From: Micromonospora polyrhachis
GTDB lineage: Bacteria; Actinomycetota; Actinomycetes; Mycobacteriales; Micromonosporaceae
Length of the DNA stretch: 64,000 nucleotides
Reading direction: 5' to 3'
Assembly (NCBI RefSeq): GCF_014203835.1
Contig: NZ_JACHJW010000001.1
Coordinates: 6,522,501-6,586,500, forward strand
The notes below the pieces were generated by a model. The model was not told the origin of the DNA. It ran no database searches and was given only the letters and a program-made list of their open reading frames with translations. Each line of letters begins with the position of its first letter. Position 1 is the first letter of the stretch. The position numbers and the translations under genes were made by a program. This document shows positions 57,137-64,000 of this stretch, piece by piece.

Positions 57137-58252
57137 GTGGATGTTGACGATCTTTTCCCGCCGCACCGGCTGGCCGCCGCCCAGCAGGCCGCCGCCGAGG
57201 CAGGGCTCGACGCGTTGCTCATCCCGCCCGGCTCCGACCTGCGTTACCTGACCGGATACCACGCTCACGCGTTGGAACGGCTCACCTGCCTTGTACTGCC
57301 CGCCGAGGGTGAACCGACGCTGATCGTGCCAGCACTGGAGCGTCCCGCCGCCGAGGCGTCTCCCGCGTCCCGGGCCGGCGTACGCATCGTCGACCACGTC
57401 GACGGTACGGATCCGTACCCGTTGGTGGTGAAGGCCCTCGGCGGCCCGGTTGGCGCGATCGGGCTGGGTGACCGGATGTGGGCCGAGCAGGTCCTCGCGT
57501 TGCGTACGGCGCTGCCCGGAGTGATCCAGCGACTGGCCGGTGAGACCCTGCGCGAGCTGCGGATCCGTAAGTCCCTGGCCGAGGTGGCAGCACTCCGGGC
57601 GGCCGGTGCGGCGATCGACGCGGTACACGCCCGGATGGGCGAATGGCTGCGGCCCGGCCGCACCGAGGCACAGGTCGCGGCGGACATCGCGGTAGGCATC
57701 CGGGACGCCGGCCATGCCAGCGTCGACTTCGTCATCGTGGCATCCGGGCCGAACGCGGCCAGTCCGCACCACGAGCCTTCGGACCGGCTGATCGAGCCCG
57801 GCGACCCCGTGGTGGTCGACATCGGCGGGACCATGCCGTCCGGCTACTGCTCGGACTCCACCCGCACCTATGCCACCGGCGGTCGGCCGCCCAGCGAGTT
57901 CCTCGAATACTACGAAGTCCTGCACGTGGCACAGCGGGCCGCGGTAGCCGCGGTAGGTCCCGGGGTCACCCCCCAGACGGTGGACGCCGCCGCTCGGGAG
58001 ATCATCACGGAGGCCGGCTATGGGTCGCAGTTCCTGCACCGTACCGGGCACGGCATCGGCATGGACACTCACGAGGAGCCGTACATCGTGGCTGGTGCCA
58101 CTCGCCCACTGGAACCGGGGATGACGTTCTCCGTCGAGCCGGGCATATACCTGGCGGGCCGACACGGGGCCCGCATCGAGGACATCGTCGTCTGTACCCC
58201 GGACGGCGTGGAACGGCTCAACCTCACCCCCACGGAGCTCACCCCGCTATGA
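57137..58252 (+). CDS. M24-family Xaa-Pro aminopeptidase/dipeptidase
   Basis: A 371-residue pita-bread peptidase releasing N-terminal residues next to proline. N-terminal creatinase-like domain (GSDLRYLTGYHAHALERL) and catalytic domain with the five metal ligands in VVVDIGGTM, CSDSTRTYAT, TGHGIGMDTHEEPY, SVEPGIYL and ARIEDIV. GTG 57137 at a leaderless promoter. It overlaps the acyl-CoA dehydrogenase gene by ATGA. Confidence 0.95.
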   Translation: MDVDDLFPPHRLAAAQQAAAEAGLDALLIPPGSDLRYLTGYHAHALERLTCLVLPAEGEPTLIVPALERPAAEASPASRAGVRIVDHVDGTDPYPLVVKALGGPVGAIGLGDRMWAEQVLALRTALPGVIQRLAGETLRELRIRKSLAEVAALRAAGAAIDAVHARMGEWLRPGRTEAQVAADIAVGIRDAGHASVDFVIVASGPNAASPHHEPSDRLIEPGDPVVVDIGGTMPSGYCSDSTRTYATGGRPPSEFLEYYEVLHVAQRAAVAAVGPGVTPQTVDAAAREIITEAGYGSQFLHRTGHGIGMDTHEEPYIVAGATRPLEPGMTFSVEPGIYLAGRHGARIEDIVVCTPDGVERLNLTPTELTPL

Positions 58253-59388
58253 CTGTCGACCGGATCCTGCCTACCGACGAGGCATACGACCTGCTCGCCC
58301 TCACCACGGAACTCGCCGACCGGGAACTCGCCCCCCGGGTGGCGGAGTTCGAGACCCGGGGCGAATTCCCCCGTGAGGTGCTCCGTACCCTCGGCCGGGC
58401 CGGGCTGCTCGGGCTGCCCTATCCCGAGGAGTACGGCGGTGCCGCCCAGCCGTACGAGGTCTACCTGCAGGTGCTGGAGATCCTGGCGAGCCGGTGGCTG
58501 GCGGTTGCCGAGGCGGTCAGCGTGCACACCTTGTCGGTCTATCCGGTCGCCACCTATGGCAGCGAGCAACTGCGGGAACGGCTGCCCGAGATGATTGGCG
58601 GCGAACTGCTGGGGGCCTACTGCCTGTCCGAGCCGCAGGGCGGGTCCGACGCGGCGGCCCTGGCGACTCGGGCTCGACGGGACGGCGACGAATTCGTCGT
58701 GTCCGGCACCAAGGCGTGGATCACCCATGCCACCATCGCCGACTTCTACAACGTCTTCTGCCGTACCGGTAGTTCGGGAGCGTCCGGTATTTCCTGCCTG
58801 CTCGCCGATCGGGGCACTCCGGGCATCCTGCCTCAGACGCCGGAACGGACGATGGGCCTGCGGTCGTCGCCGGTGGCGCAAATCGCCTTCGACGACGCGC
58901 GGATACCGGCCGACCGGCTGATCGGCACGGAGGGTGTCGGATTCACCATTGCCATGACCGCGCTGGATTCCGGCCGGCTCGGAATCGCCGCCTGCGCCGT
59001 CGGGTTGGCCCAGGCGGCACTGGACTACGCGGTGAGCTATGCCCGGGAACGGGAGCAGTTTGGACGTTCCATCATCGACTTTCAGGGGTTGGGTTTTCTC
59101 CTCGCCGACATGGCCACCCAGGTGTCCGCCGCCCGGGCACTGACGCTGACCGCGGCCCGGCTGCGCGACGCCGGCCGGCCCTACTCGATCGAGGCGGCGA
59201 AGGCCAAGTTGTTCGCCTCCGACATGGCGATGCGGGTGACCACCGACGCGGTGCAGGTCCTGGGAGGTGCCGGCTACGTCGCCGATCATCCGGTAGAACG
59301 GTTCATGCGAGAGGCGAAGGTGCTTCAGATCGTCGAGGGGACCAATCAGATCCAGCGAATGGTCATTTCCCGTTCCCTCGCGCGGTGA
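58249..59388 (+). CDS. Acyl-CoA dehydrogenase
   Basis: A 379-residue FAD enzyme for alpha,beta-oxidation of acyl-CoA. Signature AYCLSEPQGGSDAAAL, GTKAWITHA, the EREQFGRSIIDFQGLGFLLA stretch in parts (REREQFGRSIIDFQ), and the C-terminal QVLGGAGY...VERFMREAKVLQIVEGTNQIQ, whose Glu in IVEGTNQIQ is the catalytic base position. Starts at ATG 58249 inside the M24 stop. Substrate unknown. Confidence 0.94.
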   Translation: MTVDRILPTDEAYDLLALTTELADRELAPRVAEFETRGEFPREVLRTLGRAGLLGLPYPEEYGGAAQPYEVYLQVLEILASRWLAVAEAVSVHTLSVYPVATYGSEQLRERLPEMIGGELLGAYCLSEPQGGSDAAALATRARRDGDEFVVSGTKAWITHATIADFYNVFCRTGSSGASGISCLLADRGTPGILPQTPERTMGLRSSPVAQIAFDDARIPADRLIGTEGVGFTIAMTALDSGRLGIAACAVGLAQAALDYAVSYAREREQFGRSIIDFQGLGFLLADMATQVSAARALTLTAARLRDAGRPYSIEAAKAKLFASDMAMRVTTDAVQVLGGAGYVADHPVERFMREAKVLQIVEGTNQIQRMVISRSLAR

Positions 59389-59439
59389 TGAACGACTCGA
59401 CGCGCGATCGGCACCGCCCCGAAACTCAGTTACTGCGTG

Positions 59440-59445
59440 TAGGTT
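59440..59445 (+). promoter_or_regulatory. -10 element of the Lrp/AsnC regulator gene
   Basis: TAGGTT ends 7 nt before GTG 59453; leaderless. Confidence 0.45.
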
Positions 59446-59452
59446 CCTGCCT

Positions 59453-59911
59453 GTGGAGGACATCGATCGGGCTATCATCGCCGCGCTGACCGCGGACGGC
59501 CGCCTTTCCTATACAGATCTTGCGGAAAAGGTGGGTTTGTCGGTGTCTGCGGTGCATCAACGGGTGCGCCGGCTGGAACAACGCGGAGTCATCAAGGGAT
59601 ACACGGCCAAGGTCTCGTACGAAGCCCTGGAACTGCCCCTGACCGCGTTCGTGGCGATCCGGCCGTTCGACCCGTCCCAGCCCGACGACGCCCCGGAACG
59701 GCTGGCCCACCTCCCCGAGATCGACTCGTGCTACTCGGTAGCGGGGGAGGACTTCTACCTTCTGTTGATCCGGGTGGCCGGGCCAGCCGACCTGGAACGG
59801 GTGCTGCAGGAGATTCGTACCGCGGCCAACGTGACCACCCGCACCACCGTCGTGCTTTCCACACCGTACGAGGCCCGACCACCGAAGATCGGAACCGCAC
59901 CGACAACCTAG
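59453..59911 (+). CDS. Lrp/AsnC-family transcriptional regulator
   Basis: A 152-residue amino-acid-responsive regulator: helix-turn-helix (DRAIIAALTADGRLSYTDLA, LSVSAVHQRVRRLEQRGVIK) and a RAM ligand domain (VSYEALELPLTAFVAI, CYSVAGEDFYLLLI). It probably senses an amino acid; next to the M24 peptidase and acyl-CoA dehydrogenase it may control amino-acid breakdown, by inference. Confidence 0.94.
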   Translation: MEDIDRAIIAALTADGRLSYTDLAEKVGLSVSAVHQRVRRLEQRGVIKGYTAKVSYEALELPLTAFVAIRPFDPSQPDDAPERLAHLPEIDSCYSVAGEDFYLLLIRVAGPADLERVLQEIRTAANVTTRTTVVLSTPYEARPPKIGTAPTT

Positions 59912-60007
59912 GTCGGGGTCGGTCCTCCACTATGGAAGGCCATCGCCCGAACGGTCTTGGGACCGCCGCCCCGGTCCCCGCTGATGCCCGCCCGTCCCGG
60001 TGGTCCG

Positions 60008-61882
60008 CTATCCGGGCTGATGCGGGACGGTCGGCTGGGCGCGTACTCCGCCGGACAACGCGCGCAGGGCGTTGAGGATGACCGCGACGTCGATCCCCTC
60101 CTGGAGGAACGCCCCGGCGACCGGGGGAAGCGCGCCGGCCGCCGCCACGATCATGGCGATGACGGCCAGCCCCATCCCGCCCGTCGCGCTCTGCACGGCG
60201 ATCCGCCGGGCGTACCGGGCGATCTCCACGGTTTCGGCGAGCCGATCCAACCGGTCAACGGTCAGTACCGCGTCGGCGACCTCCGCCGAGGCGGTCGCCC
60301 CGCTCGCACCGATCGCCACTCCGACGTCGGCGGCGGCCAGCGCCGGAGCATCGTTGATGCCGTCGCCCACCATCACCGTCACGGCGTGCTCCGACTCGGC
60401 CCGTACCCGTTCGACCTTGTCCTCGGGGCGGCACAGCGGTACGACCTCGTCGACCCGGACGATCCGGGCGACCCGCTCGGCCACCGGTGGCTGGTCCCCG
60501 GTGAGCATCAGGATCCGGGTGAACCCGGCCTGCCGCAGCCGGTCGATGGTGGGCACCGCGTCGGGGCGTACCGGGTCGCGGAGCAGCAGCACACCGGCCA
60601 CCTCACCCTCGACGTCGACCCATACCGCCGACATGCCTTCCCGGTCTGCCCGCTGTCGCGTCTGCTCAGCCCAGCCGGGCAACTCGGCGCTCACCTGGCC
60701 GACCCGTACGCGGCGACCCTCGACCCGTCCGCTGACCCCCCATCCGGGCTCCTCGGTCACCTCCTCGGGAATCGCCAGTTTCAGCTGGCGGGCAGCGGCC
60801 TCCCGGACGATCGCGGTGGCCAGCACGTGCTGGGACAGCTGCTCGACCGACGCCGCCAACCGGAGCACCTCGTCCGGGCTCCGCCCGGGTGCCGCCACCG
60901 TCTCCGCCGTCGCCGGGCGGCCCTCGGTCAGGGTGCCGGTCTTGTCGACCAAGAGCGTACGGGCCCGCCCCAGCACCTCCAGTGAGCCGCCGTCCCGGAC
61001 CAGTACGCCCCGGCGGGCAGCTCGGGACACACCGGAGACGATCGCGATCGGGGTGGCCAGCAGCAGGGGGCACGGGGTCGCCACCACCAGTACCGCCACG
61101 GCCCGGCCGAACGAGCCGGATACCGCCCAGCCCAAGCCGGCGACGATCAGCGTGAACGGTACGAAGGCCGCCGCGTACCGGTCGGCGAGCCGGACCACCG
61201 GTGCCTTCCGGGCGGTGGCCTCCTGCGCCAGCCGGACGATCCCGGCGTAGGTGCTGTGGGCTGCCGTCTCCGTGGCCCGCATGCCGAACGCCGCCCCGGC
61301 GTTGACCACACCACTGGCCACCGGCCGGTCCGGCCCGAGTTCGACCGGCCGGGACTCGCCGGTCACCACCGACTCGTCGATCGACGCGGCCTCCTCGGTG
61401 CGGCCGTCGACCGCCACCACCTCGCCCGGGCCCACCAGCAGCCGGTCCCCGGGGCGGACCGCCTCCAGGTCGACCACCTCGACCCCGCCGCCCGCAGTCC
61501 GTCGTTTCGCCGTACGGGGTGCCCGGCTGAGCAGTTCGTGCAGGTCGCGCGTCGCCCTACGCTGGGCGTACTCCTCCAGGGCCCGGCCGGTCGCCAGCAT
61601 CAGCGCGATCACCGCACCGGCCAGGTACTCGCCGATGACGAGGGCCCCCAGGAGTGCCAGCGCTGCGATCACGTCGACCCCGAAGTGCCGGTGAAACAAC
61701 GAGCGGATCACCGTGTATGCGGTCGGCAGCAGCGTGCCGACCGTCGCGGCAGCCCAGAGCAGTTCGGCGCTCCATCGTGGGCCGGTGAACCAGAGCACCC
61801 CACCGGCGACGACCACAATGCCGAGGCCGACCAACGGCCCCCACTCCCACCAGCCGCGCCATCGCGCCAGCCATGACTTCAT
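60008..61882 (-). CDS. P1B-type heavy-metal-transporting ATPase
   Basis: A 624-residue metal efflux pump without an N-terminal HMA domain. Actuator DESVVTGESRPVE, transport motif VVATPCPLLLATP (TPC type), phosphorylation motif LLVDKTGTLTEG, and hinge MVGDGINDAPALAAADVG. The usual HP motif of the nucleotide domain is SQHVLA here, Val for Pro. ATG 61882 has GGGAGG upstream; an upstream open frame to 61996 is ignored. TPC suggests a metal class other than Cu+ or Zn2+; not assignable by eye. Confidence 0.92.
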   Translation of the reverse strand: MKSWLARWRGWWEWGPLVGLGIVVVAGGVLWFTGPRWSAELLWAAATVGTLLPTAYTVIRSLFHRHFGVDVIAALALLGALVIGEYLAGAVIALMLATGRALEEYAQRRATRDLHELLSRAPRTAKRRTAGGGVEVVDLEAVRPGDRLLVGPGEVVAVDGRTEEAASIDESVVTGESRPVELGPDRPVASGVVNAGAAFGMRATETAAHSTYAGIVRLAQEATARKAPVVRLADRYAAAFVPFTLIVAGLGWAVSGSFGRAVAVLVVATPCPLLLATPIAIVSGVSRAARRGVLVRDGGSLEVLGRARTLLVDKTGTLTEGRPATAETVAAPGRSPDEVLRLAASVEQLSQHVLATAIVREAAARQLKLAIPEEVTEEPGWGVSGRVEGRRVRVGQVSAELPGWAEQTRQRADREGMSAVWVDVEGEVAGVLLLRDPVRPDAVPTIDRLRQAGFTRILMLTGDQPPVAERVARIVRVDEVVPLCRPEDKVERVRAESEHAVTVMVGDGINDAPALAAADVGVAIGASGATASAEVADAVLTVDRLDRLAETVEIARYARRIAVQSATGGMGLAVIAMIVAAAGALPPVAGAFLQEGIDVAVILNALRALSGGVRAQPTVPHQPG

Positions 61883-61991
61883 CGTCGGTCGCCTCCCGGG
61901 CACTTGCTGCCCGTACCGATCCTCGCAATCCGATCGCTGAGCCACGCCGGAAACGGCACAGCCCTGAGCCGGCACGGCCCCCGAACCTGGT

Positions 61992-62009
61992 GTCAAGACG
62001 GCGTCAAGA
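61992..62009 (+). promoter_or_regulatory. 11-bp-period direct repeat, candidate KdpE site
   Basis: GTCAAGACGGCGTCAAGA: two GTCAAGA boxes one helical turn apart, the arrangement bound by OmpR-family regulators such as KdpE. It lies 120 bp upstream of the kdp genes. Confidence 0.4.
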
Positions 62010-62128
62010 ACCAGGACCCGGCCGTAGCGGGACCGTCAGGAGGGGTTATCGGAGCTGGCCAGGGACGTTTGCATGGTCTGACGCGGCCGGTTGTGGCCGT
62101 GGTCGACCTGTTGTGGAGGAGACGTTCG

Positions 62129-62212
62129 GTGCTCGACGTCGTGTTCGTGCTGCTGACAGTGGGACTGTTCGCGGCCCTCACCCTGCTCGTGCGGGCGGTG
62201 GAGCGACTGTGA
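62129..62212 (+). CDS. 27-residue membrane micropeptide upstream of kdpF
   Basis: GTG 62129 with GGAGGAG at 8 nt. The peptide is one hydrophobic helix (VVFVLLTVGLFAALTLLV) with charged ends. Its TGA overlaps the kdpF GTG (GTGA, 62209-62212). It resembles KdpF in size and could be a duplicated or accessory small subunit of the Kdp complex. Confidence 0.6.
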   Translation: MLDVVFVLLTVGLFAALTLLVRAVERL

Positions 62213-62298
62213 ACGCGGTCAATCTCATCGGCTTGATCGTGGCGGCCGGGTTGGCCGTCTTCCTGGTGGTCGCCCTGCTGTTTCCGGAGCGTTTCTAG
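62209..62298 (+). CDS. kdpF: Potassium-transporting ATPase subunit KdpF
   Basis: A 29-residue single-helix subunit (LIGLIVAAGLAVFLVVALLF, ending PERF), which stabilises the KdpABC complex. GTG start overlaps the previous stop; its TAG is immediately followed by the kdpA ATG. Confidence 0.88.
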   Translation: MNAVNLIGLIVAAGLAVFLVVALLFPERF

Positions 62299-63954
62299 AT
62301 GACTACGACGACCGCGGGCGTGATCTTCATCGTCACGCTCGGCGCCGCCCTGGTGGCGGTCTACCGCCCGCTGGGCGACTACATGTTCCGGGTGGTCTCC
62401 GCCACCGCCCACTCGCGGGTCGAGCGGGGCATCTACCGGGTGGTGGGGGTGGACCCGGCCACAGAACAGTCCTGGGGCCGGTACGCCCGTAGCCTGTTGG
62501 CCTTCTCGGTCCTCTCCCTGCTGTTCCTCTACGGTCTGATGCGGCTCCAGGACAAGCTCTGGCTGTCCCTGGGGCTCGACCCGGTCACCGACCACGTCGC
62601 CTGGAACACCGCCGTCTCGTTCGTCGCCAACACCAACTGGCAGGCGTACTCCGGTGAGTCGACCATGGGCCATCTGGTGCAGATGGCCGGGCTGGCGGTG
62701 CAGAACTTCGTCTCGGCGGCGGTGGGCATCGCGGTGGCGGTCGCCCTGGTCCGGGGCTTCGCCCGGAGCCGCACCGAGCAGCTGGGCAACTTCTGGGTGG
62801 ATCTGGTGCGGATCACCCTGCGGATCCTGCTGCCCATCTCGGTGCTCGGCGCCATCGCGCTGATGATCGGTGGCGTGGTGCAGAACCTCTCCAGCGGTAC
62901 GGAGGTCTCCACGCTGGTCGGCGGGACCCAGACGGTCACCGGCGGCCCGGTGGCCAGCCAAGAGGTGATCAAGCTGTTGGGTACCAACGGTGGTGGCTTC
63001 TACAACGCCAACAGCTCCCATCCGTTCGAGAACCCCACCGCCTGGACCAACTGGCTGGAGATGTTCCTGATCCTCGTCATCCCGTTCAGCATGCCGCGGC
63101 TGTTCGGCCGGATGGTCGGGCAGAACCGGCAGGGTTACGCCATCGTGGCCGTGATGGCGGTCCTGGCGGTGGCCAGTATCGCCCTCACCAACGTGTTCGA
63201 GCTGACCGGCCACGGCACCGTGCCGGAGGCGGTGGGTGCGGCGATGGAGGGCAAGGAGTCCCGGTTCGGCGTGTCGAACTCGGCGACCTTCGCCGCGGTC
63301 ACCACGTTGACTTCGACCGGCGCGGTCAACTCGTTCCACGACTCCTACACCGCGCTCGGCGGCATGATGCCGCTGGTCAACATGATGCTGGGCGAGGTCG
63401 CCCCGGGCGGGGTCGGGGCCGGGCTGTACGGCCTGCTGGTCCTCGCCGTGATCACCGTCTTCGTCGCCGGTCTGATGGTCGGACGCACCCCCGAGTACCT
63501 GGGCAAGAAGATCGGGGCCAGGGAGATCAAGCTCGCCTCGCTGTACTTCCTGGTCACCCCGACCCTGGTGCTGGCCGGTACCGCCGCCGCGTTCGCCACC
63601 GGCAACAGCTCCACCGCGCTCAACGTCGGGCCACACGGGCTCTCCGAGGTGCTCTACGCGTTCACCTCCGCCAGCAACAACAACGGCTCGGCCTTCGCCG
63701 GGATCACCGTCAACACCCTCTGGTGGGACACCGCGCTCGGGCTGTGCATGCTGCTCGGCCGCTTCCTGCCGATCGTCCTGGTGCTCGCGCTCGCCGGATC
63801 ACTGGCCCGGCAGCGGCCCGTACCCGAAACCGACGGCACGTTGCCGACCCACCGGCCGCTCTTCGTCGGCATGGTCGTCGGTGTGACCGTGGTGTTGGTG
63901 GCGCTGACCTTCCTACCCGCGCTCGCTCTCGGCCCGCTGGCCGAGGGCCTGTGA
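62299..63954 (+). CDS. kdpA: Potassium-transporting ATPase subunit KdpA
   Basis: A 551-residue potassium-binding channel subunit with about ten membrane helices and four pore loops, e.g. [54 protein letters not shown] and [12 protein letters not shown], each with the selectivity-filter Gly. First large gene of the high-affinity Kdp pump. 23 bp separate it from kdpB. Confidence 0.97.
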   Translation: MTTTTAGVIFIVTLGAALVAVYRPLGDYMFRVVSATAHSRVERGIYRVVGVDPATEQSWGRYARSLLAFSVLSLLFLYGLMRLQDKLWLSLGLDPVTDHVAWNTAVSFVANTNWQAYSGESTMGHLVQMAGLAVQNFVSAAVGIAVAVALVRGFARSRTEQLGNFWVDLVRITLRILLPISVLGAIALMIGGVVQNLSSGTEVSTLVGGTQTVTGGPVASQEVIKLLGTNGGGFYNANSSHPFENPTAWTNWLEMFLILVIPFSMPRLFGRMVGQNRQGYAIVAVMAVLAVASIALTNVFELTGHGTVPEAVGAAMEGKESRFGVSNSATFAAVTTLTSTGAVNSFHDSYTALGGMMPLVNMMLGEVAPGGVGAGLYGLLVLAVITVFVAGLMVGRTPEYLGKKIGAREIKLASLYFLVTPTLVLAGTAAAFATGNSSTALNVGPHGLSEVLYAFTSASNNNGSAFAGITVNTLWWDTALGLCMLLGRFLPIVLVLALAGSLARQRPVPETDGTLPTHRPLFVGMVVGVTVVLVALTFLPALALGPLAEGL

Positions 63955-63977
63955 GAGACCTGCTGAGGAAAGAGAAG

Positions 63978-64000
63978 ATGACTGTCACCCCTGCACCGCC
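63978..64000 (+). CDS. kdpB: Potassium-transporting ATPase subunit KdpB, 5' end only
   Basis: ATG 63978 preceded by AGGAAAGAG; the first codons MTVTPAP are visible before the window ends. Identity follows from the kdpFA context. Confidence 0.75.

Overview
The window is high-GC actinobacterial chromosome. Gene content, the 20S proteasome/pupylation genes, many GTG starts and leaderless promoters, and a 77-bp coding-type repeat all point to a filamentous actinomycete, most likely Micromonosporaceae (Micromonospora or a close relative). The genus is inferred from gene order and protein style, not from a database search.

Layout. 1-5373 (minus strand): an FtsX-type ABC transporter (permease cut by the window edge, plus ATPase) and a NarL/DesK-type two-component system, separated by a 368-bp gap with two inverted-repeat operators. 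5451-11636: the conserved flank of the actinobacterial proteasome locus (RecB-like Fe-S nuclease, M50 protease, tRNA m1A58 methyltransferase, conserved hypothetical, ferredoxin) and then arc/mpa. 11817-15558: a polytopic membrane protein, then dop. 15614-31128: a 15-kb accessory block between dop and pup. It holds a secreted FG-GAP/LamG protein, a 2.1-kb-residue RHS polymorphic toxin with a low-GC Cys-rich tip and a GTGA-coupled small membrane protein (candidate immunity), and three abutting insertion sequences (IS1380 remnant, intact ISL3, frameshifted ISAs1). 31163-33339: pup-prcB-prcA. 33446-39684: a second block (two glycosyltransferases, flippase, DUF2304 protein, rmlD, rmlB, rmlA) for rhamnose-containing glycan synthesis. 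39900-46549: pafA, small membrane proteins, DUF3866 protein, pafB-pafC, tatA-tatC. 46613-53262: lipid kinase, HAD phosphatase, helY, 5'-3' exonuclease, PfkB kinase. The core order recRecB-trmI-arc-dop-pup-prcBA-pafA-pafBC-tatAC-helY-exonuclease follows the gene order I recall from Mycobacterium tuberculosis Rv2119 to Rv2090, so the inserted blocks stand out.

53324-55801: a divergent pair encoding a macrodomain protein and a fusion of a uracil-DNA-glycosylase-like domain with an R-S-E class ADP-ribosyltransferase. This is the strongest candidate for an undescribed system (a DarTG-like write/erase ADP-ribosylation module with a DNA-glycosylase sensor or effector). 55912-55984: tRNA-Gly(GCC). 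56050-59911: secreted C39-like peptidase, M24 peptidase, acyl-CoA dehydrogenase, Lrp/AsnC regulator. 60008-64000: P1B-type ATPase and the start of the kdpFAB potassium pump operon.

Functionally, the core genes form one protein-quality system: Pup is deamidated by Dop, ligated by PafA, recognised by Arc and degraded by PrcA/PrcB, while PafB/PafC regulate the DNA-damage response. The accessory blocks add surface glycan synthesis, contact-dependent antagonism and a possible nucleic-acid-directed ADP-ribosylation module.
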